DNA of 64,000 nt from Cyanophora paradoxa (taxonomy: Eukaryota > Glaucocystophyceae > Cyanophorales > Cyanophoraceae): assembly GCA_004431415.1 (NCBI GenBank), contig QPMI01000017.1, positions 248,001 through 312,000 on the forward strand, given 5' to 3'. Position numbers and translations under genes: made by a program. Position 1 is the stretch's first letter, and the number at the start of each line of letters is the position of its first letter. The notes under the pieces are model-generated. The model worked only from the letters and a program-made list of their open reading frames with translations, was not told the DNA's origin and did no database searches. Of this stretch, positions 21,201 through 31,079 are shown piece after piece.

Positions 21201-22967
21201 CCGGGGGCCGGTAGGGTGCACGTGTGCATGGCGCTGGACCAGATCGCGGGGGCGCAGAACGCGCTGCTGCACGCGGCGGCGGCGCTGGCGCGGGGCGGCT
21301 GCGCGGCGCTCGCCTTCCTCCCCGCCGCCGGCCCCGCCTTCGGCGAAGTCGCCGTGCAGGACGCCGCCGAGGCCGACTTCGTCGAGCTCGAGGCCCGCCC
21401 CGCCCGCCCGCCCCGCTCCCGCACCGGCCCTCGCGGCTCAGGCCCGGGCAGGTGAGCGACGAGGTGGCGGAGGAGCACTCGGGGCCGGCGCTGGAGGCGG
21501 GGGCGGGGCGCGGGGAGCCCGTGTACGACTTTGCCCGCCTCGAGGCCGTCCTCGCCCAGGCGCGCCCGCTTCTCGCCCCTTAAGCTTAAGCTTCTTAAGC
21601 TCCGTGCTCACGACGGCCCCGGCCCCGCCCGCGCAGCGCGCGCTGGCGGGGCGGCGGCTGATGCGGATGGAGGGCGACCGCGCGGCCCTGCGCCCCTTCG
21701 TCTACCACCTCGAGCTCTTCCCTACGTGCGCCGCCCCCCGACCAGAACAGCGCGCCCGGGGCCTCTGACTCCACGCTGCGCGCGCCACGCCTGCAGGAGC
21801 GGGACGGTGCTGGAGGAGATTGGGGCGCGGGTGCGGCAGGAGGCGCTGCCCCCCGGGGCCGAGGCGGCCATCCGCGCCGACGCCGCCCTCGCCGGCCGCC
21901 TCGAGCGTGCCATGCAGGCCATGGAGGTCGTCCTCGGCACCGTGCGCCCCGCCCACCCCTCCCCGCGCGATCTCCGCCCCTCTCTGACCCGCGGGCGTGC
22001 GCGCAGCTGAACCGCGGGGCGCCGCGCTGGTCCGAGGACCTGGTGCGCATACGCCCCCCGCGACTCGATAGAGCCGCCTCCTCGCGCTCTGATCATGAGC
22101 CGACCCTGCCCCGTTTCGCGCCGCGGCAGCCGCTCTCGTCCTTCGGGGAGATCTTCGAGGGGGACTCGGCGGAGCGCTGGCTCCTCGCCCTGCCGGCCCT
22201 CCGGCCCCTCGCCCTCCGCCACGCCTGCGCCCTCTACGAGACCCTCGAGGGCGCCGCCTGCGAGGCCCGCCCGCCCCGCCCCCCCCCCCCCCCCCCCCCC
22301 CATTCTTCCTCGCTGACGCGGCGTGCGCAGGTCGTCGTCGAGTGCGCGGCGGAGCAGTTCCGCGCCCCGCTGCCCCCCGGCGCCGAGGCGCGCCTCGCCG
22401 CCGCCCTCGGCCTCGAGGGCGGGGCGGGGCGGGGGCCGGGGCCGGGGCCGGGGCGGGGGTGGCGCTGGAGGAGCTGCTGCTGGCGCTGCGGCGCTTCATC
22501 TACCGCTACCTCGCGGCCACGGGCGGGGACGCGGCGGCCGTCAGGCAGCCCCTCGCCTCCCACCTCGCCCGCGAGGACCTCTGGCGCCGCGCCAGCTCCA
22601 CGGGCCGCCCCGCCGCCTCCGCATCCGGTGGAGGGGCGCCGGCCCCCGAGGCGCTGGCGGCGTGCGTGGCGGAGAGCGTGACGTGCGCCCACGTCTACGC
22701 CCTCTACAAGGCCCTCCGCCGCATCTCCGACGCGCGCCCCCTTTGCTTCCCTTCCCCTCGCCCCGCTTTGGCCGAGGCCTGACGCCCCCGCAGCGGATCA
22801 CGTACGGCCTCCCCGCGCCCGCCGCCCTCGCCGCCGCCTCGAGCTCCGAGGGCCCTGCGGCCTCGGGGTCCGCGGCCGGCGCTGCGGCGCGCCTCTCCGC
22901 GGCGGCGGCGGGGCGCGGGGGCCCCCTGCTCGGGGCTCAAAAGCGTGGGAAGCGGAAGTACGCCTAG
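12231..22967 (+). CDS. RNF213/mysterin-like giant AAA+ protein (5' part missing)
   Basis: RNF213 is a giant cytosolic AAA+ ubiquitin ligase involved in antimicrobial defence and lipid droplets. Landmarks in order: SQVLFCSPSTTLEE (12,705), a P-loop AAGLGKSEF (about 13,065), Walker B VWVFLDEINTSECLGL (about 14,100), AACNPYKRR, YRVHPLPERLADFVWDFGS (about 14,320), SLRDVNRC, NRAIHLARPEPD (14,955), FHGLRDYYSLVK (15,200), SAFPDD with MEAGNCVIL (15,740), FLNRFEKQVV (16,085), then the C-terminal shell and an RZ-type zinc finger (about 19,960-20,160). Exons are separated by short introns. Oddities: the first exons are absent, the second AAA core between LRRMTLP and NRAIHL is missing, no RING domain is seen, and four -1 frame breaks occur (near 14,097, 16,660, 16,855, 17,745). 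The family assignment is firm; exon limits are approximate. Confidence 0.8.
13482..13540 (+). other. GC-AG intron in the RNF213-like gene
   Basis: The exon ends ...CTTGTCTGCAG and the intron begins GCGCGTGG. It ends GTCGTGGCGCAG at 13,540, after a branch-like TTCTAAT. Joining restores an Arg codon (AG|A) in the conserved VCRYLHALGN stretch. A GT donor in the area does not give this continuity. GC-AG introns are unusually frequent in some haptophytes. Confidence 0.65.
19950..20165 (+). other. RZ-type zinc finger of the RNF213-like protein
   Basis: Two exons encode WYTHSCGF and, after a short intron (donor GTGCGC, acceptor CGCAG), YFVANCGRPMERAACPNPAC followed by GALGGAGH. The Cys and His spacing fits the RZ finger shared by RNF213 and ZNFX1, in which CG-x-P-M-E and C-x-x-C are characteristic. 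In human RNF213 the RZ finger is needed for ubiquitylation of bacterial lipopolysaccharide. Here it is the only recognisable ligase-related element. Confidence 0.75.
22281..22301 (+). repeat. Poly-C run inside an RNF213-like intron
   Basis: This is an uninterrupted C run of about 20 bases, near a 3' splice site. Similar long mononucleotide G runs lie at 25,070-25,087 (18 G), about 43,376-43,398 and about 55,780-55,806. Lengths of such runs are unreliable in assemblies. Confidence 0.7.
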
Positions 22968-23417
22968 CCGGCACGTCAGCTCGCCGCCCACGGCCTGCCT
23001 GCCGCGTCCCCAGCCGCAGCCTCGAGCTCTTCTTGTCTTGCCTTTAATTCGCGATCGGTTTTTCTTTTTGGGGGCTGCAGCTGCGCCCCTCCTTTTTTGT
23101 CCACTCCAGCACCAGATTCAGTGTGCATCCCAAGTACTATCCACTTTAGTACTTCCCCACGTGTCACACACCCCGTGCGCTCGTCTAGCTCTAGCTAGAT
23201 AGATCTCGCGCACGCTTCGATGTCGGCTGCACCGAAACAAGACCCGTTTAGAGTCGAACCCCGAGCTCGAAAACAATATGAATGACGGGTACAGCAAGCG
23301 CTCAAGCGCCCCTCTTCCTCCTCAGGATGGTCTCCCGCGACGTGCGCCCGACCCGCCCAGCGGCGCGGCCGCCGACCCGCCCTCCTCACCCGTGACCCGC
23401 GCGCCCCGTCCCCGCAG

Positions 23418-23459
23418 GCCTACATGATGGTCGACTGGTTCAACCGCGTCGGCTACTAG
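23418..23459 (+). CDS. Possible isolated C-terminal exon (13 codons)
   Basis: After CGTCCCCGCAG, a typical splice acceptor for this genome, 13 codons (AYMMVDWFNRVGY) end in TAG. The short peptide looks coding, but I could not join it in frame to the end of the RNF213-like gene at 22,967 through a plausible donor. Its parent gene is unknown; it may be chance. Confidence 0.25.
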   Translation, partial: AYMMVDWFNRVGY

Positions 23460-24430
23460 TGGCCCGGCCGCGATTGTCGCGCCGGGGGTGCAAGGGGGGA
23501 ACCGGGATCTAATGAAAGAGTCGGACACCGTCACTACTTCCAGCTGGTTCAGCACCGCAGCACAAAACTTACCTCGGACAGACGGTACAGCACTGCCGTC
23601 GCCCGCCGCGCCTCCGCCCGTTGCGGATGCTCGAAGAGACATGTCGGTAGGTACAGTCTGCGGCGAGCACTTCGCACGCTCCACGCGCCGGTCGAACGAG
23701 AACTTGTCTGTGAAAAGCCGCTTGCAGGTGCTGCACGACATCTGATGCGAACGCACTGAGGAATAGCATGAAGGACAAGGCGCCAAACAGCGCACCGGTC
23801 TCCAACGTGGGCCGGGATGTTGGAAACTGAGCCGTTGCACTTCCTTGCTCACAGACGGTTCCGCTACGTATACTCGCAATTCGTCCGAAAGCGAGTTTGC
23901 AAAATCAGCGCGGAGGGCTGACTCAATTTCGCGGGATGCGCATTCGAATTCGCCGAGTCGGTGTCGCGGAAATCGGGAGCATGAGTTCGGCATTCAGAAT
24001 TCGGAATGCGGAAGTCGGGGCTTGAGTCAGCGTGATTGAGATCGTTTTCATTCGAAGACGACACACGATCAGCTGGCCCTGCATTGAAGCGCACGCGCTT
24101 CGAGGATCCGGAGGGTTTCTGCACGGCAAGTCAGCCATTGGGAGCAGTCCCTTTGTGCACGCTACATACCTGCTCTACGTGGTCTGACTGCGAAGACGGT
24201 GGCGCCTGCAATGATGGGTCGTTTACTTTGGAATGAATTCGGCAATCGCCGTGATCGAGCGCGAACAAACCTAGGCCTGCGTTCCAATGTCGCGAATTTG
24301 AACAGAGGAAGCTTGAGCGTTGCCCACTGCCACCGATTCAAGAGCCTGACACGTATACCCCGGCGTCAATTTATTGAAGGCACGCTGGGGAGGACACTAG
24401 TCGCGTCGTGATATCAGTCTGTTTTCCTGG
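23460..24430. other. Unassigned stretch of moderate GC
   Basis: This stretch is less GC-rich than the flanking genes. Short frames exist on both strands. Those on the minus strand (23,864-24,124 and 23,569-23,805) have ordinary amino-acid composition but no domain and no consistent splice structure. A small unrecognised minus-strand gene is possible; I see nothing firm. Confidence 0.3.
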
Positions 24431-25069
24431 ATGGCAGAGCCGGCAATAGCTTTTTTTTTTGGAAAAGCCCCCGGGGGGCATATCAGTATATTTGTAACGC
24501 CAGCCCCGCGTATGTCCCGGCCCCGCGGGGGGGCCACAAAGGACGGACTGTGGACATGCTAAGGGTGCTGTGGAGCCTAAGAGCGAGTACTACAGTAGCT
24601 ACAAGTGGGTGCGGGCCACGAAGGTACAGCTGCGGGTGGGTGGATATGGAGGGGGGGAGGTGGTTGCGGTCGTGAGGTTAAAACGTTGCAGTGCTGAGGG
24701 AGGGGTGGACCTGGAAGGCCCCTAGGGGAAAGCTTAAGGGAGAGAGAGAGAAAAAAAGAACGAGAGAGGAGAGAGCAAGGCTGCGAGGAGAGAAAGAAGG
24801 CAGGGAGCGGAGCTGAAAGAGTACGCTAGTGTGAAGAGAATGGCTGCGGGGGCCGCGGGGAAGAGCTCCGGCCGTGGGGACGGGGGCCGCGGGGGCCGGG
24901 CGAGGCGTCGGCGGGCGGACACGGGGGGCGTGAGGGAGCGGACATGGGGGGGCGTCAGGAGGCAGCGGCAGGGCGCGCGGCGTGTGCGGCAGGGTGCGTG
25001 GTGGCGGCGGCGGGGCGCGGGGCGGCGGCGGGGGGGCGTGAGGGCGTCGCGTACCCTGCCCCGAGTCGC
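24431..25069. other. Low-complexity intergenic DNA
   Basis: It contains a T run near 24,450, a purine-only tract (GA-rich, about 24,738-24,775) that could form triplex DNA, and G-rich stretches up to the 18-G run at 25,070. No gene is seen. Confidence 0.4.
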
Positions 25070-25087
25070 GGGGGGGGGGGGGGGGGG
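25070..25087 (+). repeat. Run of 18 G
   Basis: An uninterrupted G run directly before GAGCTGG. It could form a G-quadruplex, and its length in the assembly is doubtful. Confidence 0.8.
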
Positions 25088-25102
25088 AGCTGGTGGAGGC
25101 AG

Positions 25103-25234
25103 GCTCGCCGAGGCGGCCGTGCCAGGCGGAGAAGCCTGTGACCAGCTACTCGAGGCGGCCGTCGTCAAGCTCGCCGAGGCGGCCGCGCCAGGCGAAGAAG
25201 CCTGTGACCAGCTACTCGAGGCGGCTGTCTTGGG
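25103..25234 (+). repeat. 66-bp tandem duplication
   Basis: A unit starting GCTCGCCGAGGCGGCCG at 25,103 recurs at 25,169 with few changes and includes GAAGCCTGTGACCAGCTACT in both copies. The period of 66 is a multiple of three, so frames stay open across it, but nothing indicates a protein. Confidence 0.7.
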
Positions 25235-25709
25235 TGCTAGCTGGCAATAGCTATATATATAGATATATAGTGCACCTGAGAATAGAACCGAGAGCCAGGA
25301 AACCCCGGGCTTAAGCTTCCCCGCCCGCCGCCCGGCGGCCGCCCTAGCCCTCGCCTGCCCGCCGGCGCCAGCCTGGTGCCGCCGCCCGCCTCGCCCCCCA
25401 CCCGCCCGCCTCGCCACCCCACCCGGACCCGGCCGCCTCGCCACCCCGGCCGCCTCGCCCGGCCGCAATATGTACAAGTACCCCCCTTGCACCTCCGCGC
25501 GCGGCCCGCACTTGCCGCACTTGCAGAGGGCCGGCCCGGCGGGCCGGGCGCGATCTGCTAGTAGTAGTAATACTAGGTCTTCGACTCGCCCCCTCCCCCT
25601 GCTCGTCTCAGGATGTGCAAGGTGGGGTCTAATCTACAGACTCTAGCTGAAAGACAGCATCTGAAGGTAAACGTAGCAGCTGAACGTTCGCTAGGCGTAG
25701 GGCTGGGCC

Positions 25710-26200
25710 GCCCGGCGGCGAGCCGCGCCGCCGCCCGCCGCCCCGCCGCCCCGCCCAGCGAGCCGCTCCGCCGCCCGCCGCATCCCCGCCCGGCCGCGAG
25801 CCTCGGAGCCTCGGAGCCGCGCCGCCGCTAGCCCCGCCTCCGCCCTGTCCCGCGAGCCGCGCCGCCGCCCGCCGCCTCTCCGCCCCGTCCCGCGAGCTCG
25901 AGCCGCGCCGCCGCCCGCCGCGCTTCCGCCCTGCCGGCGAGCCATGACGTCACCCGCCGCGCCTCTGGTTTCGCCGGCGAGCCGCGCCGCCGCCCGCCGC
26001 CTCTCCGCCCCGTCCCGCGAGCCGCGCCGCCACCCGCCGCCTCTCCGCGCCGTTCCGCGAGCCGCGCCGCCGCTAGCCCCGCCTCCGCCGCCGCCGGCGA
26101 GCCGCGCCGCCGCTCGCCGCATCTCCGCGCCGTCCCGCGAGCCGCGCCGCCGCCCGCGGCGCCTCCGCCCCTGCCAGCGAGCCGTACGCGTGCCGTCGCC
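25710..26200 (+). repeat. GC-rich minisatellite, about 40-bp unit
   Basis: About a dozen degenerate copies share the core GCGAGCCGCGCCGCCGCC followed by CGCCGCCTCTCCGCCCCGTC. Copies vary by substitutions and small indels. It gives long but meaningless open frames on both strands. Confidence 0.7.
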
Positions 26201-26298
26201 CGCCGCGCCTCCGCATTTCGACGACGGAAAAAAGACCGACTTGCGAACTGGCCGACTTGGACAGCGTGACAGACAATCCGACGGGTAGCAACTTACTA

Positions 26299-26332
26299 GC
26301 AAGGGGGGTTTGAGCAGCTGACCCCCCCTTGC
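26299..26332 (+). repeat. Perfect hairpin GCAAGGGGGG / CCCCCCTTGC
   Basis: A 10-bp stem (26,299-26,308 with 26,323-26,332) surrounds a short loop containing CAGCTG. It lies just before a 150-base AT-richer stretch. Role unknown. Confidence 0.55.
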
Positions 26333-26377
26333 AATAGTTTGCCAATAAACGTTAACTACTACTTAGTATTACAGTCA

Positions 26378-26486
26378 AGCGTCAGAAAAACGTCAGGCGC
26401 AAACCGGCTCCCTGGACTCAGGCGCAAACTGGCTCCCTGGGGCCTGGACTCCAGGGAGCCGGTTTGCGCTGACGTTTTTTTGACGC
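26378..26486 (+). repeat. Fold-back repeat with about 36-bp arms
   Basis: The left arm GCGTCAGAAAAACGTCAGGC...CCGGCTCCCTGGA is mirrored by TCCAGGGAGCCGG...CTGACGTTTTTTTGACGC at about 26,450-26,486, with only one or two differences. A third partial copy (CAGGCGCAAACTGGCTCCCTGG) lies between them. Another copy of the arm is found at about 29,547-29,584, so this is a dispersed repeat family, perhaps a non-autonomous DNA transposon end. Confidence 0.7.
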
Positions 26487-26590
26487 GTTTGTATAACTGT
26501 ATAACTAGTTTATAATACTACCTGTTCACTTCACTATAGTACCGGGGTACCACTGCCTATAGCTACCACATTAGTACCACTGCCTACGGG

Positions 26591-27130
26591 CAGGGTTGTA
26601 GAAATTTTAGTCGGCCAAAACGGGACCCAAAATTTCGCGAAATATTTCGGAAATATTTCCGAAATATTTCAGCGCCATACATAGTCCGAAATATTCGCAA
26701 AACATTGCATTCCGCCGCGTAAACACGCTCCAAAGGCCGCAAAACGTGTTAACAACATCATAAAGCATCGTATCTAACTCTTTGCGAGTGCTAGGGGTCT
26801 CGTGGCGACCAGGAAATGCGCCAGAAAGAAAGGGAGGTGAGGGGGGTACCCACCCTTCAACTCACGTCCTGGCCTCACTCCGATGTAAACCGTGCTGAAA
26901 AGCATGTACCACGAAGACTATGCTCTTTTTATACGATTTTGAACGTCATATAAGCCATCATAACCCCCCTACAGGGGGCGAAAAGGGGCTTTTCTTGATT
27001 AAATAATGATTAAAATATTATATAATATCCCGAAATTTTACCCCCTTCAAGGGCGGACCCGAAATTTTACCCAAAATTTCGGAATATTTCGGAAATATTT
27101 CGGCGCGAAATATTTCGGCTGACAACCCTG
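26591..27130 (+). mobile_element. hAT-type MITE 1 with perfect 8-bp target duplication
   Basis: The element starts CAGGGTTGT and ends ACAACCCTG, perfect 9-bp terminal inverted repeats. Both ends are flanked by the identical 8-bp CCTACGGG (26,583-26,590 and 27,131-27,138). An 8-bp duplication and CAGGG termini are typical of hAT transposons. Subterminal zones on both sides are full of CGAAATATTTC copies, probable transposase-binding repeats. The 540-base interior is AT-rich and has no transposase frame, so it is non-autonomous. Confidence 0.85.
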
Positions 27131-27263
27131 CCTACGGGCCTATAGCTACGGCAGCCTACCGTACCCTGTACCGTACCAGGCCAGGCTGGGAATTTGAAAC
27201 CCACTGGTAAGTTTTGAACACATTAGGACCAGTCCGAAGTAGGGCTGGGTCCAGTGAAACCAG

Positions 27264-27425
27264 TGGAGGGCTAGAGCTTCGGCTCGAGCGAGCCTGGCTC
27301 GAGCGAGCCCGGCTCGAGCCGACCTTTTCCCCGGCTCGAGCCGGCTCGTGGCGAGGGGCGGCTCGCTCGAGCCGGCGGCTCGAGCCGAGAGGGGAGGGCT
27401 GGCTCGAGCCAGGGGGGGCGAGCTA
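27264..27425 (+). repeat. GGCTCGAGC-rich simple repeat
   Basis: Many copies of GGCTCGAGC(C/G) and its near-palindromic variants are packed in 160 bases. CTCGAG recurs throughout. This low-complexity DNA lies between two MITEs; no function is seen. Confidence 0.6.
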
Positions 27426-27480
27426 GGTCGAGCAGGAGGGCCACTGGAGGCCCACTGGAGGCCCAGTGGAGGGTCGAGGG

Positions 27481-27982
27481 CAGTGATGGCATCATAATAC
27501 GTCCCCCAAAATCGTCATCATTATCATATCATTATCACTATCATGATGATCATTTTGATATCACAGGGAGGGGGTACGGCCGCGTGATCAGGAACCTCAG
27601 TGCTCTTTCTGCAGAGTAGAACGTAATGTTTTGGTGCGGAATCGTTTTCGCAAGCATAATGCTGCTGATATCAAGCATCTGGGGGGTTTAGATTAGAGGA
27701 GGTCATGAGATATCCAACCAGGTGGTCCACCCCGGGGTACATGTGCAGTACAGCAAGGGCGGCCAGGGGCTCTCCAGAGCCTCATATAGCGTTCTTAACA
27801 TCATAATAAGGTGTTTGGATGCGTTATAACACTACAAAGAGGACTTTAGGCGGAATAGGCGGGTTTAGGTGTCGTGATGTCACCATTATGATAAGCGTGA
27901 TAGGGGGGTGGTCCCGTATCATGATAAAATGATGTGATATCACATCATTATCATTTTTATCATTATCATGATGCCATCACTG
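27481..27982 (+). mobile_element. hAT-type MITE 2 with perfect 8-bp target duplication
   Basis: The element begins CAGTGATGGCATCAT and ends ATGATGCCATCACTG, a perfect 15-bp terminal inverted repeat. The 8-bp GTCGAGGG flanks it on both sides (27,473-27,480 and 27,983-27,990). Inner ends carry ATCATTATCAT-type repeats on both sides. It is 502 bases long and has no transposase frame. The termini differ from MITE 1, so it is a different family of the same superfamily. Confidence 0.85.
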
Positions 27983-27990
27983 GTCGAGGG

Positions 27991-28739
27991 TCCCACTGCA
28001 CCAGGGTTCGCCGCCCAAAAATTTTGGAAAAAGAATGCAAAAAGTTTTGCAAAACTTTTCAGAAAAGTTTTGGTCCCCGTTTCGGCCCTCCAAATTTTTG
28101 GAAAATTTTTGCACCCCACCCCCCCTCATCCTCCGAAATATATCGTTTGCGGCGGCTCAGGCGATGTTAAATGAAGATATAAACGACATAGAAGGCAATC
28201 TGAGGCCATTCTGAGCATGGAAGGCGAGTTCTTGAGCTTCTGGCTCCCGGAGTCCTGTTGGGGAGGGGGGTACTTGCATTGGCCTTGAAACACGAGCAGG
28301 CGGATTTCATGTGCAGATCATCGGATATATAGCATCTCTCGCAGGCCTCCAGCCTTCCTGGGGCTCCAGGCCATCTCCAGCCTTCCAAAAGGGTCATAAA
28401 CGACTCCGGATGACTTCTAGATACATTAGACATGCTCTTGCGACGTTTAGATAGTGTTCGCAGCGCCAAATTTTAAAGACGAGAGGAAAGTGCGTTTAAA
28501 CGTAATTAATGTGTATTTAATATAATAATACATTATAATACATTATAATGCCTCATTAAATAATGCCCGACCTCCCGTGTGCATTATAATGACAGCACTG
28601 CGTCGGACTCCGAAGTACGGCTGGTGCGAGCCCAAAGGGAAAGAAAAAAGCAAAATTCTGCCAGCAATTCAATAAATAACGCGAAAACAAAAGCCAGGCA
28701 GTTCCGCCTCTTTATCTTCAGCGACCGTCAGACCGTATA
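27991..28739. other. Intergenic, no gene seen
   Basis: It contains TTTTGCAAAA-like A/T motifs (28,020-28,110) and several CATTATAAT copies (28,525-28,600). Short frames on both strands have no recognisable features. Confidence 0.4.
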
Positions 28740-29452
28740 GTTTTTGGCAGCGAGTATTTTGTGTATGGTGACGTTCCTCGTGTGTACCCTTCTCTCTCTT
28801 CTACTTCGCTATATTTGCCTCTCCCGCCTGGTTCATGATCAGCCCCATCGTCTGCCTTCCCTGTCACTACTGGCTTGCGTTTCGCCCCTCCTCTTATACT
28901 GCCGATTCCGAGTCTGCACCCGAGCTCTGCCCCTTTCCTCGTGTCGTCCCCAGTTCCTCAGATTAGTCTTCAGCCGTCCATTGTTTTACCAACTCTACAA
29001 TCTCGATTCCGTTTAGACACTCCGCCAGCTTCGACTTTCCCCTCTAGTGGTGTCCTACGTTTCGCCTCTCCTACTGTTCTACCGCCTTTGCCTCCTGCGA
29101 CTACGTCTTCTAGTTCTGCTGTTAGCTCTGTCTTGTCGTCTTCGTCTAGATCTTCGTCTTCGACTGTAGTTCCTCGTGCTCGTTCTCCTTATTTGCTGCG
29201 TCCCCGTGCTCCTCGTCGTTCTAGTGTGACTAGTACTTCTGCGTCGACGCCCTTGAGCTCTTCTACTCCTTCTCCTCGTGCTCGTTCTCCTTATCTTTTG
29301 TGTTCTTCTGATCGTGTCCCTTCTCGTGATCCCTCTTGATTCTGTATATATTTTGTGCTAGTTTACTGTATCTTTGATTTGTGATTGCTTTGTTGTCTTT
29401 AATATCACTACCTACGGGGGGTTCGCCCCACCGTAGTCTCTCAAAAAAAAAA
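28740..29452 (+). mobile_element. Retroposon-like unit: pyrimidine-rich body, UUCG hairpin, A10 tail
   Basis: A strongly C/T-rich 600-base body is open from 28,875 to 29,339 (Ser/Pro-rich, with PRARSPYLL twice). It is followed by a GC stem-loop with a TTCG tetraloop (CTACGGGGGG/CCCCACCGTAG, 29,412-29,436, one bulged A) and a run of ten A (29,443-29,452). Similar sequence (AAAGAAAAAAGC and AAATAACGCG) lies on both sides, at about 28,645-28,683 and 29,458-29,487, but too diverged to prove a target duplication. A 3' hairpin plus A-tail suggests a retroposed transcript. No reverse transcriptase is present. Confidence 0.35.
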
Positions 29453-29546
29453 CCAGCAAAGAAAAAAGCCCGAAAATTAAATAACGCGGCGCCGGCGCCA
29501 ATGCCGCGCCATACTGTGGCCCATACATATGCATATACATTGTAAA

Positions 29547-29584
29547 GGCGTCAAAAAAACGTCAGGCGCAAACCGGCTCCCTGG
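29547..29584 (+). repeat. Dispersed copy of the fold-back repeat arm
   Basis: GGCGTCAAAAAAACGTCAGGC followed by CAAACCGGCTCCCTGGAG repeats one arm of the fold-back element at 26,378-26,486. Here it is single, without an inverted partner. Confidence 0.65.
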
Positions 29585-29689
29585 AGCCCGAGAGCCCGCG
29601 GCTGAAGGTTCCAAACGTTTAGTCGAGCGTCCCTGAGAGGCTGAGACGGTGAGACCCCGCGTCCCGGTCCTCCCGGAGTCCTTATCATA

Positions 29690-30604
29690 GTATGTTAATT
29701 AGGGTAATAGCCTAATAGGGTTGCGCTTTGCTTTTACCGGTAACCGGAGCCTCCGGAGGTATTACCTTTACTCGGTAATACTCGTACCTTACTCGGACCC
29801 TAGCTGTCGGAGTAATACTCGAGTAAACAAGAGGGGGTACCGGTAGTAGGTCCGGTACATGTACAGCGCTGCAGGGGGCGGGGCATGCGCAGGCTCTAGC
29901 AGCGGGAAACGCAGTACTACGGTACTACGTATACTAGTTCGGCGCATAAATCGTTGCTCGGCTATATATCGATTGTAGCCGGCCTGCGCTATAGCTAGCT
30001 ATAGCTCACGTCGACGTCCGACGGTCGTAGGACATGCATATATATGCCTCCCGAGTCCGCCTCGAGCTCAGCTCGAACTCGCTGGGCCAGGCCCTGAGGG
30101 GGGCGGGGGGGAGGGGGGGCCCGGGGGATCCGGAGAGGGGTTTACTCGGTAATATACTCGGGGTAATACTTTCAGTACTTTCCATTAGTGAATTCGCACA
30201 CACCGAGACAATACGGCTAATGATAGAACTGAGGAGTCCGTAAAGTGTCAAGTCGAAAGATGAGCCTACTGGTTACGCCGGGTAGGGAACCTATCAGCAA
30301 TACTTTCAGTACTTTACCCTTACTCGGGCCCGGGCGGGGTATTACCGGAATACCGGAGTGAGCCCAACCCTACGCGTCCTGACTTCTGATCATGAGAGCC
30401 CGCGGCTGAAGCTCCTGGTAGGCACGAAAACGCACTGCGGGGCAGTGCGGGCCTGCGACCGCCGGCCGCGGGCCGGGCACCTTAAAAGCGGGAAGAGCCT
30501 CGAGGCGCAGCATTCCGCCTTCTCCACCAGCGCGCGCCGTCAATTGCAACGTCCGGCGACACACAGCTACATCGACCAGGTCTAGATTCTAGACGAGAAC
30601 GACC
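29690..30604. other. Intergenic DNA with GGTAATACTC and AATACTTTCAGTACTTT repeats
   Basis: GGTAATACTC/GAGTAATACTCG variants cluster at 29,775-29,825 and again at 30,145-30,175. AATACTTTCAGTACTTT occurs twice, near 30,165 and 30,300. No gene is seen. The last 60 bases before 30,605 should hold the promoter of the small three-exon gene. Confidence 0.4.
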
Positions 30605-31079
30605 ATGGATCGCGCACTGATCGGCACTCTGGGCGCAAGCGTGGCCTCTCACCAGGCCAGAGCGAAGAAAGAAGCGGGAATCGGAATGGGACTCGCCTCG
30701 ATTGGCCTCCGAAACACTGGCGCTAATTATTATAGTTATAAAGGGATGTCGCTCGACGACGACGCGCAGGTGCGCGCGCACCGTACCGCGCGCAGCGTTC
30801 CGCAGATCCAGACCATATGCGCGCATTCAAATAACCGGTTGCGCGCAGAAGGTGATCGTCGAAGAGGCCGAGCTCGAGGATGCCATTTCGGCCGCCGAGT
30901 ACGAGGCCGAGATGGAGGCCGAGACTGCGGTGCTCTCTTTTCCTGATTGCCCTCGAGTCCTTCCCTCTTCCCTGAATGTTTTCTAACTAGTACTTGTGTC
31001 ATGGTGTGTGCAGATGCTCGCCGGCGCGGACGGTCTTGAATTCGAGGTTGACGCTAGCATGCATATGGATTGCATATAA
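30605..31079 (+). CDS. Small acidic protein, three exons, unknown function
   Basis: The exons are 30,605-30,769, 30,849-30,929 and 31,014-31,079. The introns are 79 and 84 bases, start GTGCGC and GTGCTC, and end CGCAG and TGCAG; the second has a CTAAC branch-like motif. All three join in phase 0 and give about 103 residues. The N-terminal half is Gly/Ala-rich (LIGTLGASVASHQARAKKEAG), and the middle is strongly acidic and likely helical (EEAELEDAISAAEYEAEMEAE). No domain is recognised. The splice signals match those of the confident genes, which is the main support. Confidence 0.55.

Noticed and set aside
23230-23290. tRNA-like TTCGA segment on the minus strand (GGGGTTCGACTC)
   Set aside because: The bases flanking the loop do not pair as a T stem, and no acceptor or anticodon stem can be drawn.
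24734-25492. 252-codon minus-strand frame over the G-run and 66-bp tandem repeat
   Set aside because: It reads through mononucleotide and tandem repeats, has low-complexity Ala/Ser/Pro content and shows no splice or domain support.
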